Origin: Eleusine coracana subsp. coracana
Taxonomy: Eukaryota; Streptophyta; Magnoliopsida; Poales; Poaceae
DNA: 64,000 bases
Direction of reading: 5' to 3'
Assembly (NCBI GenBank): GCA_032690845.1
Contig: CM064430.1
Coordinates: 1,908,949 to 1,972,948, forward strand
Of the stretch, positions 1 through 10,197 are shown in pieces. The stretch's first letter is position 1; every line of letters starts with the position of its first letter. A program made the position numbers and the translations under genes. Below the pieces are notes generated by a model. That model was not told the origin of the DNA. It was given only the letters and a program-made list of their open reading frames with translations, and did not search any database.

Positions 1-25
1 AAGGCGACAAGTCCCTAACCGCGCC

Positions 26-32
26 TATAAAT
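26..32 (+). promoter_or_regulatory. TATA box of the first DUF4228 gene
   Basis: TATAAAT lies 128 bases before the ATG at 160 in the context CCTATAAATGAGCC. The second DUF4228 gene has almost the same context (CTATAAATTAGCC) at a similar distance from its ATG, which supports both as real core promoters inherited from a common ancestor. Confidence 0.7.
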
Positions 33-159
33 GAGCCAGCCAGCCGCCTCAACCTCCATCGCCATCGCGCTCTCCTCTTCTCTTCTCCATCGCAATACGC
101 AACGCCTCGGCGGCAGCTAGTAGTGCAGAGAGTCGGAAACCAAATTCTGAACCAAAACT

Positions 160-738
160 ATGGGGCAGTGCGTGTCCAGCAACGGCGTCGTGAGCGAAGC
201 GACGGCACCTACTGCGAAGGCGACGGCGCTGGTGCTGCTGCCCACAGGCGAGCTGCGCGAGTACCCGCGCCCCGCCACGGCGTCCCTCGTCCTTGAGGAC
301 TCTTTTCATGGCGGCTCAGAGGGTTGGTTCCTCTGCGACTCGGATAAGATGGGGTTCGAGGGCGCCGTGGCGGCCGTCGGCGGCGGCGAGGACCTCCGGG
401 CCGGGCGGATCTACTTCGTCCTCCCCGCCGACGCGCGCCGCCGCGGCCTCTCGCGCGAGGAGGTCGCCGCGCTCGCCGTCAAGGCGGCGGACGCTCTGGC
501 TAAGGCTGGCGCTGCCAACTCCTCCGCCTCCGGGAACGGGCGGCGCCGGCGCGGCGGCGCGGCCGTGGCGCCGCTCGTCTTCTCCCCAACAGAGGAGGAG
601 GAGGACGCCGACGAAGCGCCCAAGGCGGCGGCCGTGATGAAGCAGCGCCGCCGGCCCGCGGCGAGGTCGAGGCGCACGCAGCAGCGGCGGTTCGCGCCGG
701 ACCTCACCGCCATTCCCGAGGGCGAGATGAGTGAGTAA
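160..738 (+). CDS. DUF4228 (PADRE) domain protein, copy 1
   Basis: Single-exon ORF of 192 residues. It starts MGQC, which combines an N-myristoylation glycine with a Cys4 acylation site and is usual for this plant family. The conserved core follows: LLPTGELREYPRP (about residues 26-38), a WFLCDSDKMGF stretch (about 60-70), then RIYFVLPADARRRGLSREEVAALA, the most diagnostic block. The tail is low-complexity, acidic then Arg-rich and probably disordered, ending DLTAIPEGEMSE as many family members do. PADRE proteins are plant-specific and often stress- or pathogen-responsive; their biochemical role is unknown. A TATA box at 26-32 and the strong conservation of the N-terminus fix this start. A paralogue lies at 9673-10197 on the same strand. 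Membrane attachment is inferred from the MGxC motif. Confidence 0.9.
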   Translation: MGQCVSSNGVVSEATAPTAKATALVLLPTGELREYPRPATASLVLEDSFHGGSEGWFLCDSDKMGFEGAVAAVGGGEDLRAGRIYFVLPADARRRGLSREEVAALAVKAADALAKAGAANSSASGNGRRRRGGAAVAPLVFSPTEEEEDADEAPKAAAVMKQRRRPAARSRRTQQRRFAPDLTAIPEGEMSE

Positions 739-2596
739 GCGAGCGAGCAAGCAACAGGACGATCAGGATTGCTTCAAATGTGCAGAGGAAGACGAAACAG
801 AGCACCTTCGACTGCAACAGAACGACGCTGGACACGAGCACTCTGGACGGAACCAACCAGGGAGCAGTGTTACCGAAAGACGGCAAAGTGGGGCCCGGGA
901 GGAGATCCACGAACGGTGCTGAGCTGCTGGTTCGTCTGGGAACGGAACGGAACGGGCCGTCGGCTACTGTTACCAATTCGTAGGAATGAATTGTGGCCTG
1001 AGTTTGTGTGAAGTCGAATCCAAAATGCGAGGCCGCGGCTCAACTTTATTTGTGAATATGAATTCACCCGGCTCCTTTTTGTCAAACATTCATGTGATCC
1101 TCCTATCGGTGTTCTTGAACTCGCCTCAATTCTGAAAATCTCAACGCTGTTGCTGAGATACGCCTTGTCGTTTGTCGATCACAGCATTTGCTTTCGCTTT
1201 TCGCCCGCGGCGAAAGCAGAGTCACTGCTTCATTGCGGTTGCCCTGAGGGACCGACCGTGCACGGCGCAGCAAACCACGCGCGGATAGTGAATTGCAACT
1301 CGGCGCACGGGTTACTTCCGCAACCACCGCGAGGAATCTGTTTGTTTTGCTTTGCAGCTGTGGAGGAGCAGTCAAGTGAGAGTACTGCTGCTACCTCAAG
1401 TAGCCTAGAACGCATCGAAATGTTTTGGCCAAACAACGATTCACCACGCGGGCTGGTACGCCATAGTATGGACCAACAAACAGCTGAGCCTGTGCTTAGC
1501 CACACTCCTAACCTGCAAATCCAACCAACCCGGCGTCAGTCACAAAATTTTTCTCTCCTCCTCTTTTACAATTTATATACAGTTTACACCACGTGCAAAC
1601 GACAACAACAAGACTTGCACCACGTGACTTCTCCTTTCTCACCGGGCAATTGCTAGTAGATGCTTCTGCCTTCTGCTCTCTTTGCAACAACAAACACTCA
1701 TTGATGTGCTTGCTGCCTCTGCTTTCCAGCCTGGTGTGGCGCCCTCCCCCTCCTCCTACTCACCTCCAACAGTGCACCACCCCACCACCACCGGAAACGA
1801 AAGAAGACGATCGATGCAACTTGCAGGGCACCTGCGCGTTGGCGCGTAATCGCCCTGACGGGGCCACGCAGCGATCCTCCTGGGTCCTTTTCCCGTATAT
1901 GGCCGCTACGATCCCTCCACATCGTCATCTAAGCCAATGATCACACAATTAGGGAGTCCCTGATTTTGGTCCTGCTTCCTGCAGATTAGTACAGGATTTT
2001 TTTTTTTCATCGTCGTCGTTTGTGATTAAGCTTGAATCGAGAACTACTATATCGGTTGGCCGGATGATGGTGTATTTCTTTCAGATACGCATCTAATCCT
2101 CATACGTTATTCTGTAGTCAGGACAGTACAGCACCCGCGCTCTCCGTGGAGCAGCAACACCAAGATTATTCCTCAATAAACAATGTTATAAGGACATATG
2201 CATTACTGTGCAATCGTATCGTTGCCGCAAGTGTCTGGAGCTCCAGGCACATATACTATACTACAGTACTAGTATAGTAAACGTACAGTATAAATCATCC
2301 AGCAAACGTATACGGTAGTTACTGACCGCCAACTGGTGTTACAATCATCGGTCGATTGGTACATCTACATTCTAAATACAGTTAAATGTCGACTAACACA
2401 GGCTAAATATATGATTTGTACACCTTGGATTATTTTGCATATGCATGAATAATACATGCATATCGTTTATACAAATTTGACTTTCAACATTATGGGGAAA
2501 TTTTCTGCAAAAAAAAATGTACTGCTCCATTATGGGCTCTGAACAAATGATATTAACAGGAGAAGATATCTTAGTGCATATCCTTTTTCTGTAAAT
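739..2596. other. Intergenic region, 3' flank of DUF4228 copy 1
   Basis: Several open frames occur between 770 and 1940, but none shows a recognisable domain, a splice pattern or a promoter. The first part is presumably the 3' UTR of the upstream gene. I see no RNA gene or clear repeat here. Confidence 0.5.
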
Positions 2597-2910
2597 AGGT
2601 TTTTATGTGCGAAAGGGCATGTAGCCTAGTGGTTATAAGAGCCTCAGTAGTACCTTAGGTTCTAGGTTTGACTTCACGTGACAGCAAATTTTCTAAAATA
2701 TAACTACATTATGCTTTTAGTGGTAGGCGACGCTCCCGTCGATAGCGAGGCGTCAGTGGTGACTTCGTCAAATCAGATGATTTATTGACTCAGTCTTCGA
2801 ATATGCTCATAACGGTAGTGTTTATGTACGTGTGTTCATAGGGGTGAGTGTATGTGCGTTGTGAGTGTCTGAGTTATACTGTGTAATTTAAAAAAAAAAG
2901 GTTTTTATGT
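2597..2910 (+). repeat. tRNA-derived SINE with 12-bp target-site duplication
   Basis: The element body spans 2609-2898. An internal RNA polymerase III promoter is visible: a box A-like TAGCCTAGTGGTTA near 2622 and a box B-like GGTTTGACTTC near 2665. The body continues through the shared grass SINE-like text (for example GTGGTGACTTCGTCAA) and ends in an A-run before 2899. The same 12 bases, AGGTTTTTATGT, flank it at 2597-2608 and 2899-2910. This is the signature of target-primed reverse transcription and fixes both borders. No coding capacity is present. Confidence 0.9.
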
Positions 2911-5900
2911 AATGTTGTTCAAATGGTCACTTAAAATTAATAGAATGATTATATGAATTCTAGATGATCTGATATCACAAGATGAGAAATTCAGATGAAT
3001 TTAAATTGTTAAGAAGGCACGATCAACCCAACCTCCTATGGCAGATATAACGGGTATAATAAATCCTTTTTTTTTCTATAGAGCATGCTTGCATTTGTGT
3101 GCATCTAAAAACAGACACGAAGTCACCCTAGAGGTTATACACATAGTCCTCAAATCCATGTCATTAATATTTGGATAATAAAAAGTTAAAATGTCTAAAT
3201 TAAATGTTAAATAGAACTAATAGGTTATCCAAAACAATTTATTTTAATAAGGATGTACACGCTCTACACTACTCAATAAGTGATTTTTTTTTCTACTGTA
3301 TTTGGTTCTTAAGTAGTACTCGCATTATTTAAAGGTTCTTTTATTTTTCTTCCTCCTCCCTCTCTAACTAAGGGGGCTTGAGCCCCCTCCTTTCCTATCC
3401 CTTTTCCTCCTTAGAGGATTCGTCTTTATCGATCTCATCATACTATGATAGAGAAAAATTATAATTACTAAAAGATAAAGTTTAATTTAAACAAATATAA
3501 CTTCGGATCTTACTAGTTTATATATAGGCAGATGACACATTCTTTTTAACAAAGTTCCATTTCTTTAATATATTTTATTATTGTAATTTATCCATTACAT
3601 AATAAAGCCAAAATCATGGAAGTGAAAATCATTGCTGAGGACTGTAATATGTTCATATTAGTTCTCTTCAGTGAGCTAATGACTCTCAAAATCCAAAAAT
3701 GAACACTCCGTCTATATAAACACGCCGCCAAACGGTCGGTATATTCGTAATACTGGCCCAGCTGCCAGGCACACATCTTTTACAAATATTTGACATTCGC
3801 ATAGCTCCAGCGGCCGCAGTAAACTGATGCGGGGGCACCGCGTCTGCTGAAGTCCAGCTTAGCTGTGGGGGAGCTCAAAAGCAGAGGGCTGATAGCGGCT
3901 TGGATCCACGGTGTTCTGTGGTGCTCGACAGCTGCTGCTTGGAGGGTGGTGCGTGAGAAGCGAATGAGCCATGAGTTGGAGAGTCAGAGGTGAGCAGTAG
4001 CGCTCATGCGAGACGCGTGAGCCACGGAGGCGAGGGTGGATGGCTCCGTCCACTCGATTCGGAGGGACGAGTCTGTCCAGTATCTAACTGAATATTCTCA
4101 ACGGTGGCCACCTTGTCCCTAGTTTGACTCCATACCAAACACTTCGAAAAGAGAGGACACCCAATTCCATCCCTCCTCATGTTGTGAACCAAGCACACCC
4201 TGAGCAGCTGCCAGCGAGGGACGACACTGCATGCCCAGACTCGGCACAATTGTGTCGGTCCCACTCGCAGGCAGACGCGGGCCCGCAACGGTTGGAGGCG
4301 CATGCACGCGGCCACGTACGTGGGGACTCTTGTTGACGTACGTGCCAGGGGGGCCCCGTCGCGATTTTGTATTCGCTCGCCGGCGCTAGTTGCGGCCTTG
4401 CGTTGTTGTGGACCCGATCGACGACGGAACAGTGATATGACGCCTTTGCGTGTTACCCTACTGTAGAGCGAGTGTTCCGGCACGTGTTTCGCGTTCTCCT
4501 CCTCTCATACCTCGAGTCTCGACTTCTCTTCTCCCCTCCTCTCCTGGATTGATTGATTGATTGATCTGTACCTGGGGCCATGTCTTACTGTAGCTGTAGG
4601 TCATGATCTTTACACCAAAGGCTGATCATTGTGTTTGTTGGTGGTACTGTACTGTTGTAGCTGCCCGTCGCGTCGTCAAGTGACCCCCTGATCTATCTTG
4701 TGATGCGGAGGCCGACACGTCGCCCGCTAATCACTCGATGAGTTCATGGGCGCAGAGTTTGTAGTAGTAGTGTATTTTTTGTGGTTAGGAGCTCTATGAG
4801 TATCAGGTCACAAACTATTACTAGTAGGCGATAGGTGTGCAGGCGTTTAGACGACGAGCCGAACGCGAGTAAGGAGCCGAGGAGCAACAGCACCTGCAGG
4901 GGCGGCACGACGTGATGATATCCATCCGACGAACAGTACTAGTACAATATTACGTAATACACAGCATGGCTTTTGGCTTGCCCACTGTTTGTCTGGTATC
5001 AAACGTACGTATGTCAATGATGCAACACCATTTGATTTCCCATTTACTTTTAATAATTACCCTTTCGCTTCTCTCGAGAACGTCGTTGTTCGGTCACGTG
5101 GGGCTGGTTCTTTGGAAAACCCAGCCCTATAGCCACGGATATTTATCTTCCCATACCCATCTTTGATTCCCTCTAGTAGAAAAAAGGGTTAAGGAGAGAA
5201 TTTAAGCACGTGGATCCCCTCTTGCCGTGCACACCAAGAATCAGATCTATGGCTGGGGCTGGCGATCAAGCGTTTGCATTGGGGACAATGCAAGCGGGGT
5301 CATCAGGTGGACCCAACCACGTGAAGGTGAAAGCACCCAAACGGACGACGTGGCTGATGAGGTGGGTCCCTCCTGCAAGCTTAGCTGGCCCTCTACGTAC
5401 GGCGTTGGAGGCGCATGCACGCCGCCACGTACACGTACGTGGGCTCTCGCTTGTAGTAGGCCAGCTACCAAGCCATTGCCGCGTGTCGCTCAGGCAACTA
5501 TCGGCACATGCTTTTAGTTTTTTTTTTCCCTTCTCCCGGATTCACTGTTTTTTTCTACGAGTTTATTTACAGTATCATATGGGTCAGAATGTACAGGTCA
5601 GTGGGGTTTCGATTGGATGATTGTCTTCATCTCCACTCCACTGTAGCTGTAGCTAGTGATGCCCGTCTCGTCATGTGATCTTTGTGATCTGGGCTTGAGA
5701 CACGTCAGGTCAGGTGTCGTTTCAGTACTCGTATATCTGTTGTTGCATAAGCACTCCATGCCATGGATGGCGTGCTTTTGTGGAGGACATGCATGATCCT
5801 ATACTCTCATCATCTGCGAGCAAGATTATTTTAAACCCGAGTCCCATCCAAGTGTAAGGATAAAGTAGGAAAATAAAAATAAAACTGTCATCACGAAATG

Positions 5901-6066
5901 AAAGCCCTGCTTGCATGCGATGGCACTATACGTAGGTTGGTCGAGTCTGCCGACGATGAACGAGAAGCAACGACAGTAATATCAAGACACACGTAGCAAA
6001 ACGTGCATTTTGCACATAGCATAGCGCGGAATCCTAGTCCACGTACGTGCCTTCATTCTTTTGTTA

Positions 6067-6104
<38 letters not shown>

Positions 6105-6800
6105 GCATGGCCTGCACTACGTACTGCACCAGGGATGAAGACAAGTTTTCATGTCACACGCTCACGCACGTACAAGTTTTTTCTTTTTGTTGTTGTATAT
6201 TTGTGGTACGTAATACTTTTAATTCCGAGAGTAGCGCTAGCTACGTGCCGCGAAGTCTGAGGCCCAGTAATAATAGTAGTAAATAGTTGTATGATCATCA
6301 GTATCATCGGAGTATCGAGTCACGGAATACATGCACCCGGATCTGGCCGCGACATCATCAGTACTTCCCTCGCTGACCGTTGTTTTGGCACGAGGCCAGG
6401 AACTATGTACCCTGTATACACTGCTCTGTGTGCCAGTAGTAGGATGTCCATCCTACGGTCCTCACGCGCCACGGGTTATTCCTCTCTTCCCCACACGCGC
6501 TGGAGAAATGCAACGTCGTGACGCGCCCGCTCATGCATGCAGGCATGCGACCGTCTCGGTCTTGTTTTGTTTCGTCTTCGTCTCGAGTGGGGCTCGTTCG
6601 CTTATTACCGAGGAAACAGACTCGTTGCTCAACCATCTGTGTCTCTACTCTCTAGAGAAGTAGTAGTAGTACTACTAGTAAACGCCAACGAGTTTCTGCA
6701 AAACCACTCGGACTCGGAGACCAGAGCATATATGTACGCGTACGCCCACCGTTTGTACAGCACTAGTCGTATCCTTTTTGATCTTTTTCCTCTCCTCGAG
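2911..6800. other. Intergenic region without a supported gene
   Basis: AT-rich to about 3.7 kb, then of mixed composition. It holds a short perfect hairpin near 3370 (AGGGGGCT, two-base loop, AGCCCCCT), a TATATAAA near 3712 with no gene behind it, and a TA microsatellite at about 6068-6102. Two stretches, around 4270-4340 and 5400-5460, share text such as GTTGGAGGCGCATGCACG and look like diverged duplicates. Open frames here are short and show no family likeness. Confidence 0.5.
6068..6102. repeat. (TA)n microsatellite
   Basis: An uninterrupted TA dinucleotide run of about 17 units. The two 'proteins' that cross it (strings of Ile-Tyr) are artefacts of the repeat. Confidence 0.9.
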
Positions 6801-7216
6801 ACAAACACATTGATCACCAAAAGCCTAGTAACTCTACCACTACGACACGCGGAGTTGCCTTATTGCCTGCCCCGAAAATTCTTGATATTTTGTCAAGCCT
6901 GATGATCGACTGATGAGCTCAGCGTTGAGCGAGTGACACAAGCGAAATGCGCTGCTTCCACCAAACATCTGTGCTGACTGCTGAGCAGAGCCGCCGGTGC
7001 GCACTGCGAATTTGACCATGGTATACATGCTACTGCACTATACGAATCCTGGGGAAATTAATTATTTCACGTCGGCAGTGAAGAGTTACAAGACGGTGGT
7101 GACTTTTCATTACGCTCGCGAGCAGTTTGGTTTGGGCAGCGTCTTGCTGCCGTGTCCGTATAGGAGTGGAGTAGTATGTACGCCCGTGCACGTATATGTA
7201 CATACCCTGTCCTTCA

Positions 7217-7640
7217 CCAGGGTTTAAAAAACCGTTTGAACTGAGAAAACCGGATTATATTGGTTTTATGGTTTTCACGAAAACCAGAAAAACCGCTTGA
7301 TAAATAGATCAAACATCAAAAACCAAATTTGAACGAAATTTTATAGCTAACCGGTCGGTTTATCTGATTTATCGATTAGTTTTTTTATTTATCGCTCAAT
7401 TTTCTCGATTTATCACTCGGTTTATTGAGAAAGTTTCTTCTTTTAAAAAATCGCTCAATTTCTCTAGTTTATCGCTCGGTCTTATCGATTTTTGGAATTA
7501 TAAATTTTTTCAAATTTACAAATTTTAAAAAATAATTCAATCGGAAACCGATCGTCCGCTGAAACCAGACCGGACCGGTTTGGTCAAAAACCATAAAAAC
7601 CGACCCGATTTTTGTTGGTTTTTCAATCCTTGAGCCCTCA
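7217..7640. repeat. AACCGG-rich inverted-repeat element, probably hAT-like
   Basis: The segment begins AGGGTTTAAAAAACCG and ends with a roughly complementary ...GGTTTTTCAATCCTT. Internal text is built of variations on AACCGGTCGGTTT and TCGATTTATCGCTCGG. It interrupts the left duplicated block. No exact target-site duplication was found, so borders and superfamily are uncertain. Confidence 0.5.
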
Positions 7641-7871
7641 TTGGCAAGCAAAATGCAAACGAGCAGGTCTTGTTTCTTGAATTTTGATTAGCATGTAGAG
7701 AAATCAAAATAAACCACAATTCAAACTTGAGCGTGGCAACGTACGTGGCGCTCCTTTCGTTTCATGGGTTGAGTTTACTTTTTTGGCGATGTCAGCCACG
7801 AACGGAAGGAGGAGCACGAACGAACGACAAATGCTTTTGCGTTGCTAATGATGGGGTTTGCATCTCCTGTA

Positions 7872-8119
7872 CTCTCTCCGTCCTATAATATGATCATTGT
7901 CGCTTTCCGATGAGTCAAATATTTTTAATTTAAATTAATTATATATAATAAAATATTAATATTTATAATATATGGTTATCTTCATTAGATAGATTATTAT
8001 TATTTTTTATAAAAAACTTATTTAGGTACAAAAATATTATCAATATTTTCTTTAAATATAGTCAGAATTAAGAATGTTTGCCCTGCAAAAAACCATAATG
8101 ATACTTATTTTGGGAGGAG
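7872..8119. mobile_element. Stowaway-type MITE (Tc1/mariner)
   Basis: The left end CTCTCTCCGTCCTATAAT and the right end (read in reverse complement) CTCCTCCCAAAATAAGTATC both match the grass Stowaway terminus beginning CTCCCTCCGTCC. TA dinucleotides flank it at 7870-7871 and 8120-8121. The interior is AT-rich and non-coding. Confidence 0.8.
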
Positions 8120-8648
8120 TAGTTACTTACAAGTTGTAGACAACAATCGGAACCGAGCAGGGTGGGCGCCGGCGTACAGGGAGATCTGTCCCTCCACGCC
8201 ACCGTTTAACATGGTTCTTACAAGAGCCTCCACACTAGTTGATTATAGCTAAAGCTTGTAGCATTCGGTCCAATAATGAAAAGAGAGAGAACATTTTTAA
8301 AATGCAGCTATCTTTTCTTCCAACATCGATGTATAGACAAGTCTAGCGCTGCTTCACGTCAAACTTAGCTCCACCAGACACGTTTTGTGGGCATGTGCTC
8401 CTTGCGCAGCAATTAGCCTGTCAGATTTTACAGATAAAATATTTATATCAGTGAAACAAACACATTGATCACCAAAAGCCTAGTCAACACGCGCGGAGTT
8501 GCCTGCCCCAAAAATTCTTGATATTTTGCCAAACCCTGATGATCGATTGATGAGCTCAGCGTTGAGCGAGTGACACAAAGCGAAATGCTCTGCTTCCACC
8601 AAACATCTGTGCTGACTGCACTATACGAATCTTGGACAAATTAATTAT

Positions 8649-8840
8649 AGGACTTGTTAATTTTCAGCTGTTTGAAAGTTTGGGTAACTTTCAATCATCG
8701 TTTTGAGCTATCAAATTTAGATCCAAAGTTTTATAATTATTATATAAATAATCCTACAAAATAAAAATTAAAACACAAATAAACAAACTAGTGACTGAAA
8801 GTGTTCAGTCATTTGAAAGCTAGGAAGCATGATTAACTAT
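8649..8840. mobile_element. MITE-like insertion with near-perfect 9-bp duplication
   Basis: Absent from the homologous position near 7063. Flanked by ATTAATTAT (8640-8648) and ATTAACTAT (8832-8840), one mismatch in nine. Both ends carry subterminal palindrome-like TTTCA-n-TTGAAA motifs, also seen in the element at 45131-45380. A 9-bp duplication would fit a Mutator-like MITE, but no terminal inverted repeat is clear. Confidence 0.6.
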
Positions 8841-8890
8841 TTCATATCAGAAGTGAAGAGTAGTACTTAGTAACTGCCGGAGCACAGTTA

Positions 8891-9188
8891 GAGCATCCAC
8901 AGTCGACCGGTGCTTAAAAGAATCTTGAACAAATATTCTTCTCGAGGCATCAGTGCTACCACTGTAAGTGCCAGTGCTTCAAAAACAAAAAACAGGCATC
9001 GATGCATGTTCATTCACCCGGTGCTTCAAACCAAAAGAAGCTAACCAATGACTCCACATACGTCCACAGTAGGGTCCCATGTATTTCTTGGCTTCGATGC
9101 CACCATTGTGAGCTAAGGAAGAAACAAGGCACCGGTGCCTAGATTGCTTTGATTTGATGTTTGAGGCTTCGATCGACTGTGGATGCTC
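8891..9188. mobile_element. Tourist-type MITE (PIF/Harbinger)
   Basis: The terminal inverted repeat GAGCATCCACAGTCGA is present at the left end and, inverted, at the right end (TCGACTGTGGATGCTC). The trinucleotide TTA flanks it at 8888-8890 and 9189-9191, the target preference of PIF/Harbinger elements. It is missing from the left duplicated block, confirming its borders. Confidence 0.85.
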
Positions 9189-9500
9189 TTACCCGACGGT
9201 GGTGACTTTTCATTATGCTCGCGAGCAGCAGTTTGCTTTGGGCGGCGTCTTGCTGCCGTGTCCGTATAGGAGTGGAGTAGTATGTACGCCCGCGCACGTA
9301 CGTACGTGCCCTGTCCTCCACGCCACCGTTTAACATGGCTCCTATAAGGACCGACCGGCAGTAATGAAGCTCGAGCAAGTATGGCAAGAAAATAAATAAA
9401 GAATCCCTGGGTTAAAGTAAAAAAGGCTGGAGCCAGCGACACGCCAGCCTGTCACGCTCCCTCGCGCAAGCAATACCCGACACGACAACAAACCACCCCG

Positions 9501-9533
9501 CTCTCTCTCTCTCTCTCTCGCTCGTCTATAAAT
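9501..9533 (+). promoter_or_regulatory. CT-run and TATA box of DUF4228 copy 2
   Basis: A (CT)n pyrimidine patch at 9501-9519 is followed by TATAAAT at 9527-9533, about 140 bases before the ATG at 9673. Pyrimidine patches of this kind are common in plant core promoters. Confidence 0.7.
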
Positions 9534-9672
9534 TAGCCGCCTCCAGTCCCAGTCTTATTTCCCAACCGCATAGTGCAAATCACAGCGAGGCAAAAAAAAT
9601 TTCCCCGAAACGCGAGCAAAAAGGACTCGTCGTCACTCGTACCAAAACAGAGCAAATTGATTGCGGCGATAG

Positions 9673-10197
9673 ATGGGGCTCTGCGCATCATCGAGCGCCG
9701 GCGCGGCGGCGGCGACGACGGCGCTGGTCCTGCTCCCGACGGGCGAGCTGCGCGAGTACCCGCGGGCGGCGACGGCGGCCCGGGCGCTGGAGGACGCGGC
9801 GGCCGGCTGCGGCGGGGAGGCGGAGGCGGAGAAGGCGGGGCCGTCGTCGTGGTTCCTGTGCGACGCGGACGGGGTGGGGTTCGACGGCCCCGTGACGGCG
9901 GTGCGCGGCGGCGAGGCGCTCCGGCCCGGGCAGATCTACTTCGTGCTCCCCGCCGAGACGCGCCGCCGCGGGATGCGCGGCGAGGAGGTCGCCGCGCTCG
10001 CCGTCAAGGCCTCCGCCGCGCTCGCCGCCGCCGCTGGGACCAATGGGCGGAGCCGGCGGCGCGGGGCCGTCGTCGCGCCGCTCGTCTTCTCCCCGCCGAC
10101 CGAGGAGGAGGAGGAAGAGCGGATGGCGGTCAAGACGGTGCCGGTGGCCACGACGAGGCGGCACTGGAGGCGGCCGAGGTCAGTGAGTAGAAGATGA
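9673..10197 (+). CDS. DUF4228 (PADRE) domain protein, copy 2
   Basis: Single-exon ORF of 174 residues, paralogous to 160-738. It opens MGLCASS (myristoylation/acylation type). The core blocks are LLPTGELREYPRA (about residues 21-33), SWFLCDADGVGFDGPV, then QIYFVLPAETRRRGMRGEEVAALA, followed by PLVFSPPTEEEEEE. The C-terminus ends in Arg-rich RPRSVSRR. The ancestral ending seen in copy 1 (EMSE-stop) is still recognisable in the DNA as EVSE-stop but in another frame, so an indel near the end changed the tail. A longer plus-strand frame starting at 9573 in the leader is an overlapping shadow. Likely a membrane-associated stress-response protein; exact function unknown. Confidence 0.9.
   Translation: MGLCASSSAGAAAATTALVLLPTGELREYPRAATAARALEDAAAGCGGEAEAEKAGPSSWFLCDADGVGFDGPVTAVRGGEALRPGQIYFVLPAETRRRGMRGEEVAALAVKASAALAAAAGTNGRSRRRGAVVAPLVFSPPTEEEEEERMAVKTVPVATTRRHWRRPRSVSRR

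Larger units (their letters stand above)
6801..8230. repeat. Duplicated upstream block, left copy (interrupted)
   Basis: Sequence from ACAAACACATTGATCACC at 6801 to about 7085, then 7093-7212 and finally about 8187-8225, recurs at 8456-8648, 9196-9316 and 9317-9350 in the same order and orientation. The left copy is split by about 1 kb of inserted repeats (7213-8186). Identity is high but not complete, so this is an old local tandem duplication of the region upstream of DUF4228 copy 2. Confidence 0.8.
8456..9350. repeat. Duplicated upstream block, right copy (interrupted)
   Basis: Counterpart of 6801-8230. It is interrupted by two insertions (8649-8831 and 8891-9188), each absent from the left copy, so the left copy serves as an empty-site control. 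It leads directly into the promoter of DUF4228 copy 2. Confidence 0.8.

Noticed and set aside
3712..3720. TATATAAA promoter-like motif
   Set aside because: No open frame or gene of either strand starts within a reasonable distance.
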